DNA from: Massilia sp. H6
Lineage (GTDB): Bacteria; Pseudomonadota; Gammaproteobacteria; Burkholderiales; Burkholderiaceae_D
Length of the DNA: 64,000 bases
Assembly (NCBI RefSeq): GCF_024802625.1
Contig: NZ_CP103371.1
Location: forward strand, 1,922,001 to 1,986,000
Reading direction: 5' to 3'
Each line of letters opens with the position of its first letter. Position 1 is the first letter of the stretch. The translations under genes were made by a program, and so were the position numbers. Below are positions 16,143 through 23,516 of this stretch, piece after piece. The notes beneath the pieces are model-generated. The model was not told where the DNA came from and did no database searches. It saw only the letters and a list, made by a program, of their open reading frames with translations.

Positions 16143-16931
16143 TTATCTTGGGGCAGCCGCGATCCTGGTCACATTCCCCGATCCCACGATCGACTTGCTC
16201 ACGCGCGGGTCGCCGTAATAATTGACGTCGCCCGAGCCGGCGATGTTCATGCTCAGCTCTTGCAGCGCCCACACGGTGACTTCGCCGGACCCGGCCACGC
16301 TGATGCTGGCGCGGTCTGACTCGACCCGGCCCATGTCCACCGTGCCGGAGCCGCCGATCGATATCGACAGCTTGCGCGCATTGCCGCTGGCAGCGCCAAA
16401 GTTGCCACTGCCGCCCAGGCTGAGCGCCACCGATTCGCTGTCGAGCTTTCCGATATTGATCGTGCCCGAGCCACCCAGGTCGATGTTCAGGCGCGGCGCG
16501 CGCAGCACGGCGGCATCGACCGTGCCAGAGCCGCCCACCGCCAGCCGTTCGATCTGGCGCGCCTGCACCACGATCTTGAGGTGTTTCGTCTTCAGGTTCA
16601 GGTTGCGCCTGGACGGACGGATCTTGAGGGTGCCATTCTCGACCACGGTCTCGACCAGTGGCAGCAGGTTGCCATCGGTCTCGATGGTGACCGATTCGGT
16701 TTCTCCCAGGCGCAGCTCGAGCTTGGCCGGTAGCTCCAGGGCCAGGCCGTTGAAATGCGCGACCTGGCGCACCTGGCGCTTGATGGCGCCGCTGCCTTGC
16801 ACCTGTTCGCCGCTCCACGGCCAACCGCCGGCGGCAACGCCCGGGGCACTGGCGCAGGCGAGGGTCGCCGCCAGAGCGCCGGCGATCAGCCGGCCGCTCA
16901 GGCCGGTGGCGGGAAAGGTGGTCTTGTTCAT
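16143..16931 (-). CDS. Exported GIN-domain (DUF2807) protein
   Basis: A 262-residue protein with a signal peptide (about 1-34, ...GVAAG) followed by the GIN / putative auto-transporter adhesin head domain. From about residue 130 the chain shows seven spaced GSG cores (GGSGTVDAAV, GGSGTINIG, GGSGNFGA, GGSGTVDMG, AGSGEVTV, AGSGDVNYY, VGSGNVTRI) roughly 20 residues apart. This is typical of the stacked beta-turns of the family. No membrane anchor is seen, so it is likely periplasmic or surface-exposed; molecular function is unknown. AGGAG ribosome binding site precedes ATG 16931. Confidence 0.85.
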   Translation of the reverse strand: MNKTTFPATGLSGRLIAGALAATLACASAPGVAAGGWPWSGEQVQGSGAIKRQVRQVAHFNGLALELPAKLELRLGETESVTIETDGNLLPLVETVVENGTLKIRPSRRNLNLKTKHLKIVVQARQIERLAVGGSGTVDAAVLRAPRLNIDLGGSGTINIGKLDSESVALSLGGSGNFGAASGNARKLSISIGGSGTVDMGRVESDRASISVAGSGEVTVWALQELSMNIAGSGDVNYYGDPRVSKSIVGSGNVTRIAAAPR

Positions 16932-17145
16932 GCTGGCTCCTCAAAAGGCGTTGTCGATGCTGGCATCCTGGGCAATTGATGGGCCCGGTGCATGGCGAAT
17001 GCGACCAATCGCAGGGTCAAGGCCCCAGAATGCGGCTCGGCGCGACAGGCTGTCGCACCGTTGGTAACGTGCGTAGCTATCCCGAACGGCTCGATTGCAC
17101 TAGAATCGTGCGCTTTTTGGCCCTGTAATGCCGGGCGGAGCAAGC

Positions 17146-17619
17146 ATGAACCTGATTCTTTTTCTGTTGGCCTTTGGTGTCGGCGTGGCCATGTCGGTGC
17201 AGGCAGCCGTCAACACCCAGCTGGCCGCGTCGATCGGCGCCAATTCAGTGGTCGCCGCGCTGGTGTCGTTTGCCTGCGGCACGGTGGTGCTGGCGGGCGT
17301 GGCGCTGGCGCGCGGCGGCCTCGGGCCCACTGTCGCGGCACTGGCCGGTCAGCCGCTGTGGAAATTTGCTGGTGGTTTCCTGGGGGCGGCGTTTGTGTTC
17401 GGCACGGTCTTCCTGGCGCCCCGTATCGGTCTGCTGAGCCTGATCGTGCTGGTGATCGCCGGCCAGCTGTTGACGTCGATGGCGATCGATCACTTCGGCC
17501 TGGTTCAGATGGCGGCGCGCAAGGTGTCGCCGGCGCGCATCATCGGCGTTGTGGTCGTGGTGCTCGGGGTGGCGATCACCCTGTTTGGCGAGCGCATCGT
17601 TGCGAGTTTCACACGCTGA
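17146..17619 (+). CDS. DMT-superfamily membrane protein, YdcZ/DUF606 type
   Basis: A 157-residue very hydrophobic protein with about five membrane segments. The DUF606 (YdcZ) pattern is clear: QAAVNTQLA near the N-terminus, GGFLGAAFVFGTVFLAPRIG in the middle, and a final VGVAITLFGE-like segment. These are half-size DMT-type putative transporters that probably dimerise; the substrate is unknown. ATG 17146 was chosen over 17128 because a GGGCGGAGC site sits just before it. Confidence 0.85.
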   Translation: MNLILFLLAFGVGVAMSVQAAVNTQLAASIGANSVVAALVSFACGTVVLAGVALARGGLGPTVAALAGQPLWKFAGGFLGAAFVFGTVFLAPRIGLLSLIVLVIAGQLLTSMAIDHFGLVQMAARKVSPARIIGVVVVVLGVAITLFGERIVASFTR

Positions 17620-17673
17620 CCCGCCGTTGAAATTTTAATTTCACTTTTGCAATCTTTCGGCGAGGCATGGTTC

Positions 17674-17679
17674 TATAAT
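17674..17679 (+). promoter_or_regulatory. Possible -10 box for the PilT/PilU-like gene
   Basis: A perfect TATAAT stands 45 bases before ATG 17719. A TTGCAA lies upstream at a spacing of 21, longer than optimal. If this -10 is used, translation must begin at ATG 17719 and not at the in-frame TTG 17647. Confidence 0.4.
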
Positions 17680-17718
17680 ATCCGGCACCAGTCAACCTTC
17701 TCTTATGTGCCGGCCCAG

Positions 17719-18840
17719 ATGGAACATCACCAGTCCTCGCAAATCCCCACCCTGACCTATGTCGAGAACGAAGACCATCCGGTATTCGGCACCCTGGTCG
17801 AGCAGATCCTGCACCTGCTTAATTCGCGCCTGGTGTTCTCGGACATCATCATTCACCAGAACAGCCCGCTGATGCTGCGCCAGCCCAAGGGCCTGGTGGC
17901 GGTCACCGATTCGCCGATCACCCGTGAAGAGCTGGAAGAATTCTTCGACGTCATCGAGCCGAACTGGAACGAGCGCATCGGGGCGCGGGCGTTCGACCGT
18001 TCGATCGACCTGCACACGGCGCGCATCCGCGCCAACTGCTTCAGCTTCCAGGGCAAGAAGCGTTTGGGCTGCGTGATCCGCCGCTTTCCGAAAGAGCCGC
18101 TGGCGCTGGCGGAGCTGGGCCTGTGGCCGCACGAGCAGGAATTTGCGCGCCTCAACAGCGGCCTGGTGCTGATCATCGGCGACACCTGCCAGGGCAAGTC
18201 GACCACGATCGCCTCGCTGATCGACGAGATCAACAAGCAGCGCTCGGGCCACATCATCACCATCGAAGACCCGGTCGAGACGCTCATCCCTCAGCGCAAA
18301 TGCATCATCACCCAGCGCGAAGTGGGCGTCGACGGCGACGTCGAAAGTTATTACCTGGGCGCGCTCGACGCGCTGCGCGAGCGCCCGGACGTGATCGTGA
18401 TCGGCGAGATCCGCGACGCCGAAACCGCCCAGGAAGCGCTGGCGCTGGCCGAATCCGGTCCGCTGGTGCTGGCCACCCTGCACGCGCGTTCCACCGAACT
18501 CGGCCTGCAAAAAATGCTGCGCCTGCTGGGCAATTCCGGCGCTCAGGCCCAGGCCCTGGCGCACGCGCTGCGCGGCGTACTGTGCCAGGCGCTGCTGCCC
18601 TCGCGCGAAGGCAACCGCTACTACCTCGCCACCGAATGCCTGAGCCCGAGCCCGGCCATCGTTCGCATGCTGGAAAGCGGCGACGTGGGCGGCATCCGCG
18701 CCCACATGAACGCCGGAGCAGATCCCGGCTGCCACACGATGAATGCCGCGCTCGAACTGCTGCTGGCAGGGCACAAGGTACGGGTGGAAGATGCGCGCAA
18801 TGCCACCACCGACCGGGTGGGCTTTGCGGACATGGTGTAG
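17719..18840 (+). CDS. PilT/PilU-like type IV pilus ATPase with variant Walker A
   Basis: A 373-residue member of the type II/IV secretion ATPase family, closest by eye to the PilT/PilU retraction motors. The P-loop reads GDTCQGKSTT (from about 154) instead of the common GPTGSGKSTT. The Asp-box/Walker B regions are clear: HIITIEDPVETLI, TQREVGVDGD and VIVIGEIRDAETAQEAL, then LATLHARSTE with the His box. The C-terminal AIRNLIRE motif of PilT is replaced by AIVRMLES, which is PilU-like. It is not next to other pil genes. Start ATG 17719 was preferred to the in-frame TTG 17647. Confidence 0.85.
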   Translation: MEHHQSSQIPTLTYVENEDHPVFGTLVEQILHLLNSRLVFSDIIIHQNSPLMLRQPKGLVAVTDSPITREELEEFFDVIEPNWNERIGARAFDRSIDLHTARIRANCFSFQGKKRLGCVIRRFPKEPLALAELGLWPHEQEFARLNSGLVLIIGDTCQGKSTTIASLIDEINKQRSGHIITIEDPVETLIPQRKCIITQREVGVDGDVESYYLGALDALRERPDVIVIGEIRDAETAQEALALAESGPLVLATLHARSTELGLQKMLRLLGNSGAQAQALAHALRGVLCQALLPSREGNRYYLATECLSPSPAIVRMLESGDVGGIRAHMNAGADPGCHTMNAALELLLAGHKVRVEDARNATTDRVGFADMV

Positions 18841-18846
18841 GCGCCG

Positions 18847-20121
18847 CTAATCGAGCGGCACGCTCCGATACCGATTCACCTCGGGCACTGGCACCGGCGC
18901 CCCTGCATTGCCCCAGCTGGCCCGCACATAACTCAGCACCGCCGCCACCTGCGCGTCGTTCAGTTCATGGCCGAACGGCGGCATGCCGTAGGGCCGCGGA
19001 TTGCCCTTTGTCCCCGGCGGGAAGCCGCCATTGAGCACGATCCGGATCGCATTCACCGCCGGCGTGAGCGTTACCGCGTGGTTGCCTGCCAGCGGCGGAT
19101 AGGCGGGCGGCTTGCCCTTGCCCTGGGCGCCGTGGCAGTCCACGCAATAGCTGCCGTACAGGCGCTTGCCTTCGGCCAGCAACTGCTCGCCCGGGCGCGC
19201 GGGGCTGTCCTGCGCAGGCGCCGGGCTGGCCGGTAGCGACTTGAGATAGGTCGCCATTGCGCCGACGTCGCTCGTGGTCAGGTGCTGCAGACTGCGCGCC
19301 ACCACCTCGGCCATTGGACCGCTGGCTGTGCCGCGCGCCGACACGCCAGTCTGCAACAACGCCACGATGTGTTCCTTGTCCCAATTGCCCAGACCGGCTC
19401 GCGCGCCGGCGCCTAGGGGCGGCGCATACCAGCCGCTGGTTGGCATCAGGCCGCCGGCCAGTGTGTCGCCGCTGGCGCCCAGCCGGTTGCGGGGGCTGTG
19501 GCAAGCGCTGCAGTGGCCCAGTCCCTCGACCAGGTAGGCGCCGCGATTCCATTCGGCGCCGCGCCGAGGGTCGGGCGTAAAGGTCCCCGGCTTGAAGTAA
19601 AGCAGGCGCCAGAGCGCGAGCAGGGCCTGCTGGTTGTACGGAAAGGCCAGCTCGTGCGGCTGGTTCGACCGGTGCGTGGCGGGCAGACTGCGGAAATAGG
19701 CGAACAGCGCATCCGAATCCGGGCGCGAGACCAGGGTGGTGTTGGTGTACGGGAAGGCCGGATAGAGCAGGCGGGCGTCGCGCGATCTACCGTTGTGCAG
19801 GGCGTTCCAGAAGTCGTCGGCGCTCCAGTGTCCGATGCCGGTGGCGCGGTCCGGCGTGAGGTTGGGGCCGTACAGGCGGCCGAAGGGCGTGTCGAGCGCG
19901 CGTCCGCCCGCGTATTCGGCGCCACCGCGCGCAGTGTGGCAGGCTACGCAATTGCCCGCCCGCGCCAGATAGGCCCCGCGCGCGATGTTCTCGGGGGTGG
20001 CGGCCCAGGCGGCGGGCGAGGCCGAAGGAATCATTTCGGCACGCGGCCAGGCGAGCGCTACCGCAGCCAGCGCAGCGGCCGTGCCGGCGGCTAGGGCGAA
20101 CCAGGCAAGGCGCTTGCTCAT
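18847..20121 (-). CDS. Tri-heme c-type cytochrome (dehydrogenase electron-transfer subunit type)
   Basis: A 424-residue exported protein with an N-terminal membrane/signal segment (about 5-25) and three CXXCH heme sites: CVACH (about 58), CSACH (about 206) and CVDCH (about 330). Domain arrangement resembles the cytochrome c subunits of membrane alcohol/gluconate/aldehyde dehydrogenases. No dehydrogenase gene is adjacent. ATG 20121 overlaps the stop of the upstream di-heme cytochrome (ATGA), so the two are translationally coupled. It likely passes electrons from a periplasmic oxidation to the respiratory chain (inference). Confidence 0.88.
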   Translation of the reverse strand: MSKRLAWFALAAGTAAALAAVALAWPRAEMIPSASPAAWAATPENIARGAYLARAGNCVACHTARGGAEYAGGRALDTPFGRLYGPNLTPDRATGIGHWSADDFWNALHNGRSRDARLLYPAFPYTNTTLVSRPDSDALFAYFRSLPATHRSNQPHELAFPYNQQALLALWRLLYFKPGTFTPDPRRGAEWNRGAYLVEGLGHCSACHSPRNRLGASGDTLAGGLMPTSGWYAPPLGAGARAGLGNWDKEHIVALLQTGVSARGTASGPMAEVVARSLQHLTTSDVGAMATYLKSLPASPAPAQDSPARPGEQLLAEGKRLYGSYCVDCHGAQGKGKPPAYPPLAGNHAVTLTPAVNAIRIVLNGGFPPGTKGNPRPYGMPPFGHELNDAQVAAVLSYVRASWGNAGAPVPVPEVNRYRSVPLD

Positions 20122-20843
20122 GGCGCCCCCAGGGCGCTGCCGCAGGCGAGCGGTAGCGGGCGCGCAATCGACGCGGCCGGGCGCGGATCGGCCGGCACCG
20201 GCTGGGCGGCGAGCCAGCCTGAGATGGCGGCGACGTCTTCAAACGAGAGGCGTGCGGTGATGGCGGCCATGCAGTCGGGTGCGTGGGCGCGGCGCGCCTG
20301 GTTGCGCCAGGCGCCGAATTGCGCGTTGAGGTAGTCGCGCGGCAGGCCGAGCAGGCCGGGGATCGCCGGTTCGACACCGAGCAGGCGTGCGCCGTGGCAG
20401 GCGGCGCAGGCCGGCAGCTTGCGCGCCGCGTCGCCCTCGAACACCAGCTGGCGGCCGCGCTCGAGCGCTTGCGGCGTTACCTCGGGCGCGGCGGCAGGAT
20501 GCGCACCTGGCGCCTGGGCCGCGAAGTGAGCGGCGATCTCGCGCAGGTAGGCATCGGGCAGGTGCTCCACCAGATAGGTCATGAGCGGATACTGGCGCCG
20601 GCCTTCGCGAAAGTTCAGCAGCTGGTGGTACAGGTAGCCGGCCGGCTTGCCGGCAATGCGCGGGAAATACGCGTCGTTCACCGGGTCGCCGCGGGCATCG
20701 ACGCGCGCATGGCAAGAAGTGCAGGCGAGCAGGCGCTGGGCCAGCGTGTCCGGCACCGCTTGCAAGGGTGCGGCGTGGACTGCCAAGGCAGCAAGGAAGA
20801 GGCTCGAAGCGATGGCAGCGGCGAGCAGGCGCGCAGGACTCAT
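20118..20843 (-). CDS. Di-heme c-type cytochrome (cytochrome c4-like)
   Basis: A 241-residue protein with a signal peptide (about 1-24, LAALAVHA) and two heme-binding sites, CTSCH (about 42) and CAACH (about 138). The segments FPRIAGKPAGYLYHQLLNFREGRR and IPGLLGLPRDYLNAQFGAWRN match the twin domains of cytochrome c4-type proteins. Start at 20843 gives a standard signal peptide; a longer frame from 20888 is possible. First gene of a two-gene cytochrome operon; the partner starts inside its stop codon. Confidence 0.86.
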   Translation of the reverse strand: MSPARLLAAAIASSLFLAALAVHAAPLQAVPDTLAQRLLACTSCHARVDARGDPVNDAYFPRIAGKPAGYLYHQLLNFREGRRQYPLMTYLVEHLPDAYLREIAAHFAAQAPGAHPAAAPEVTPQALERGRQLVFEGDAARKLPACAACHGARLLGVEPAIPGLLGLPRDYLNAQFGAWRNQARRAHAPDCMAAITARLSFEDVAAISGWLAAQPVPADPRPAASIARPLPLACGSALGAP

Positions 20844-20907
20844 GGGGTCACCGAAAAGCTGGGATGCCGGAATGATAACGCGGATCACGCTGGCGCGGTC
20901 CGCCCCT

Positions 20908-20916
20908 TGCTATAAT
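20908..20916 (+). promoter_or_regulatory. Extended -10 promoter of the methyltransferase gene
   Basis: TGCTATAAT is a perfect extended -10 element (TGn then TATAAT), 29 bases before ATG 20946, in the divergent gap with the cytochrome operon. Extended -10 promoters need no strong -35, and none is seen. Confidence 0.6.
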
Positions 20917-20945
20917 CGCCCCCCTCTGGGCCAATCGGGCGCGGC

Positions 20946-21692
20946 ATGGGTGCGAGGGTGGATGTGAGCTACACGGAAGGTGTATTCGGGGACAAGAATC
21001 CCATCAAGCGCTGGCTGCAGCGTCAGCGGCTGCGCAGTGCCCTCGGCTTGCCCCGGAAGGCGCGCGAGTCGGTGGGCTGCGTGCTCGATTTCGGCGCCGG
21101 CAGCGGAGAATTGTGCAAGGACCTGGTCCATGCCTATCCGAACGCCACCATCATCTGCTACGAGCCGTGCTCGGACCTGCTCGAAGAAGCCCGGCGCGAG
21201 CTGGCCGGGCTGCCCCGGATCGCGTTCTACGCCTCGTTCGAGGCGCTGCCGAAAGGGTGCGCCGACCTGCTGTTCTGCCTCGAGGTGTTCGAGCATATTC
21301 CGCTATCCATGCGCGTGCAGTCGCTGGGCGAAGTCGATGCGCTGCTCAAGGCCGATGCGCACGCGGTCTTCGGCGTGCCGGTCGAAGTCGGCCTGCCGGC
21401 CCTGTACAAGGGCATGTTCCGTATGAGCCGCCGTTATGGCGCGTTCGACGCGCGCCCGAAGAACGTGCTGCTGGCGGCGCTGGGCATACCGCCGAAGGAG
21501 CGACCGCTCGGACTCTTGCCACCGGACGTGCAGGTGCATCATGAGCACCTGGGATTTGACCATCGCGGGTTTCGCTCGGCCCTGGCCGAGAAATTCGTGC
21601 TGGTGACGGCCAGTGCCAGTCCGTTCCCGTGGCTGGGAACGGTGCTCAATCCGGAGGCGTATTTCGTGGTGAGCAAGCCTGCCCCGGAGTGA
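20946..21692 (+). CDS. Class I SAM-dependent methyltransferase
   Basis: A 248-residue cytosolic protein. Motif I is VLDFGAGSGELCKDL (about 46-60), with the acidic end of strand 2 at IICYEPCSDLLEEA and motif IV/post at DLLFCLEVFEHI. The C-terminal part (HHEHLGFDHRGFRSAL) resembles methyltransferase type 11/12 proteins that act on small molecules or lipids. The acceptor cannot be named. It is the only plus-strand gene between the cytochrome operon and the exonuclease, driven by its own extended -10 promoter. Confidence 0.8.
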   Translation: MGARVDVSYTEGVFGDKNPIKRWLQRQRLRSALGLPRKARESVGCVLDFGAGSGELCKDLVHAYPNATIICYEPCSDLLEEARRELAGLPRIAFYASFEALPKGCADLLFCLEVFEHIPLSMRVQSLGEVDALLKADAHAVFGVPVEVGLPALYKGMFRMSRRYGAFDARPKNVLLAALGIPPKERPLGLLPPDVQVHHEHLGFDHRGFRSALAEKFVLVTASASPFPWLGTVLNPEAYFVVSKPAPE

Positions 21693-21734
21693 GGGGAGAC
21701 ATCGGGCAAGACGCTGCGATGCTGCTCGCCGGTG

Positions 21735-22328
21735 CTATTGCGCCGGGCCAGCCTTCCAGAAGCGGTAGATGCGCAGCGCCACGTGCGCATCGTCCGCCGC
21801 GTACAGCACCTGCTTGTCGCTCAGCTGCGGCAGGGCCCAGTTGGTGGTGGTGATGCGGCGCGACTTCTGCAGCTTCTGGCCGAAGAAGCGCGCGACCGCG
21901 GTCTTGGCTCCGAGCGTATTGCGTTCGCCGCGGCGGCGCAGGGCGGTCGACAGGTCGAGCACATTGTGCGTCTCGACGCCGAGCTTGGCGCGCAGCCGCT
22001 TGAGGTCGTCGCCCAGGCCGAAACCCACTTTCAGGATGGTTTCCGATTCCAGCACCGGCTTGAGCACGGTCAGCGCGGTCTGCGCACTGGCGGCGTTGCC
22101 GATCTGGAACAGGTAGGCCAGTTGGTCGGTTGCGAGCTGCACCAGGTGCGGGCCGGTCGAGACCTCGCCCTTGGCAAAGGTCGGCTTGGATTCGGTGTCG
22201 AAGCCGATCACGTCGGCCTGCGACAGCGCCGCCAGGGCGGCGGCGGCGTCGAGCTCGGTGCGCACCAGGCGCACGTCCGCCAGCCGGATGCCGTCGTAAG
22301 GCGGCAGCAGCTCCGGATCGGCGCTCAC
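21735..22328 (-). CDS. 3'-5' exonuclease, RNase D-like DEDDy family
   Basis: A 197-residue protein covering one DEDD exonuclease domain. Exo I is IGFDTESKP, Exo II is LKVGFGLGDDLKRLR and Exo III is LYAADDAHVALRIY (YxxxD type). It lacks the HRDC domains of full RNase D. No in-frame ATG exists near the start; GTG 22328, ten bases after the proQ-family stop, is the best candidate. It is downstream of and probably cotranscribed with the ProQ-family gene, so both products of the operon act on nucleic acid, likely RNA (inference). Confidence 0.82.
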   Translation of the reverse strand: MSADPELLPPYDGIRLADVRLVRTELDAAAALAALSQADVIGFDTESKPTFAKGEVSTGPHLVQLATDQLAYLFQIGNAASAQTALTVLKPVLESETILKVGFGLGDDLKRLRAKLGVETHNVLDLSTALRRRGERNTLGAKTAVARFFGQKLQKSRRITTTNWALPQLSDKQVLYAADDAHVALRIYRFWKAGPAQ

Positions 22329-22338
22329 TGGCGCCGGC

Positions 22339-22971
22339 TCAGTTCTTGGAGAACTTGGAAGCAAGGGCTTTGAGCTTTTCCTGGCGCTGGCGGTTCGCTG
22401 CTTCTTCGGCGGCCGCGCTGGCCAGCGCGTCGCGCTCGGCCTTCTTGCGCTCGGCTTCTTTCTTGAAGCGCTGCTGCAACAGCTCCTTGGCATGCAGGCG
22501 GTGGGTATCGGTCACCTCGGCACCCGCGGCGCCGTCCAGGTCGTGCCGTACCTTGGCTTTTTCCATCGCGCGCAGATAGCGCATCGAGCCGGTGTGGATG
22601 CCCAGTGCGGCCCGCATGATCTTGCGGTCCAGGCCGGGCATGCGCGCCAGCAGCTGCTTGTCGATGCCGATGGCCAGCGGCAGGCAGTCGCGGAAGGCGA
22701 CGAACTCTTGCTGCAGTTGCTTGAGCAGGGCACGTGCCGAGGTCGGCTGCGCTGTTGCCGTGGCCGGGGCAGCAGCAGCAGTAGCAGCAGCGGCAGCAGC
22801 AGCGTCAGTGGAATCCGCGCCGGCCGCGGGTGCGGCGTCTGCCGTTGCGTCGGCCGGGGCCGCCTCTGCCGGAGCAGCGGATGGCAAGGTGGCCTCGGCA
22901 GGCACGTCAGGGGTGGCGGGGGCGTTGGTGTCGACGGACTCTGCAGCGGTAATGGTATTCATTGACTTCAT
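22339..22971 (-). CDS. ProQ/FinO-domain RNA-binding protein
   Basis: A 210-residue protein. Residues 1-78 are Ala/Pro/Thr low-complexity. The FinO/ProQ domain follows (about 78-165: ALLKQLQQEFVAFRDCLPLAIGIDKQLL, ALGIHTGSMRYLRAM). The tail is charged and helical with Lys/Glu/Ala. ProQ-type proteins bind structured sRNAs and mRNA 3' ends. ATG 22971 or 22962 could be used. The gene is divergent from the rpoD locus and lies ahead of an RNase D-like gene. Confidence 0.88.
   Translation of the reverse strand: MKSMNTITAAESVDTNAPATPDVPAEATLPSAAPAEAAPADATADAAPAAGADSTDAAAAAAATAAAAPATATAQPTSARALLKQLQQEFVAFRDCLPLAIGIDKQLLARMPGLDRKIMRAALGIHTGSMRYLRAMEKAKVRHDLDGAAGAEVTDTHRLHAKELLQQRFKKEAERKKAERDALASAAAEEAANRQRQEKLKALASKFSKN
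22769..22804. repeat. CAG/GCA triplet tract coding poly-alanine
   Basis: A run of near-perfect AGC/GCA triplets inside the proQ-family gene encodes an alanine tract (about residues 56-68). Such tracts can vary in length by slippage without shifting the frame. Confidence 0.7.
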
Positions 22972-23187
22972 GGTAAGAACAGGAATGCGAAGGATAGCAC
23001 GGCGCCCGGACGCCAGCGCGGCCGTATTGTACTTCTTCCATGAATCTTGCGGTCATAACCACATCGGGGCGGCGTGCGTGCGCGAAATCGTGTATCATCC
23101 GCCTCTTGCCTTGCGCGCGGCTTGCGCTGTCGCATACCTGCCGGGAAGTCGAAATCTGGTGTCATATTCAACGCGGTGATATCCCTC

Positions 23188-23262
23188 ATGGGAACTATCA
23201 ATTATCACCAATTCTTGCAATACGGCATAATCTCGCTTCCCTCTATGTTCACTGAACTATAG
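23188..23262 (+). CDS. Candidate 24-residue small protein or leader frame
   Basis: ATG 23188 opens a 24-codon frame beginning MGTINYHQFLQYG and ending with PSMFTEL, TAG 23260-23262, only four bases before a terminator stem. Its AT-rich codons contrast with the neighbouring high-GC genes. A weak GGTGAT precedes the ATG. It may be a true small protein, or an incidental frame within a small RNA. I do not recognise the sequence and no function can be given. Confidence 0.3.
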   Translation: MGTINYHQFLQYGIISLPSMFTEL

Positions 23263-23266
23263 AAGC

Positions 23267-23295
23267 AAGCCCGTTTGAGCCGACGGGCTTTTTTT
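23267..23295 (+). terminator. Rho-independent terminator upstream of rpoD
   Basis: AAGCCCGT (23267-23274) pairs with ACGGGCTT (23283-23290), loop TTGAGCCG, followed directly by TTTTT. The U tract is on the plus strand, so it ends a plus-strand transcript, although no recognised plus-strand gene lies before it back to the methyltransferase at 21.7 kb. Confidence 0.85.
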
Positions 23296-23516
23296 CGTGT
23301 CGACATACAAACCGTGATTTCAACGCCTGCTGATTGCCTGCCTGCCCGCTGCCGCGCCCCGATGAATGACGCCGGCTGCAGTCAATGCGGTCTTGAAACC
23401 GGCCTGTCCGCCCTCAGTTAGGGCCACTTCCGTTCCCCGAACCTGACCCGTGCGCGGGTCCCGCTGGATTATTGACTTCGCAGGCGCCCATCGCCGCGAC
23501 TGGAGAGAGTTTTACT

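Larger units (their letters stand above)
22972..23516. other. 545-base gap between proQ and rpoD
   Basis: No known gene is seen. The left part should hold the proQ promoter and the right part the rpoD promoter and leader. The middle (about 23150-23265) is clearly AT-richer than its surroundings and holds a 24-codon frame (23188-23262). That frame is followed at once by a strong plus-strand terminator (23267-23295). No tRNA-like cloverleaf was found. rpsU and dnaG, often found upstream of rpoD, are absent here. Confidence 0.6.

Noticed and set aside
22972..23516. tRNA or rpsU-dnaG genes upstream of rpoD
   Set aside because: No T-arm GTTCGA-type sequence or cloverleaf, and no S21 or primase frame was found in this gap.
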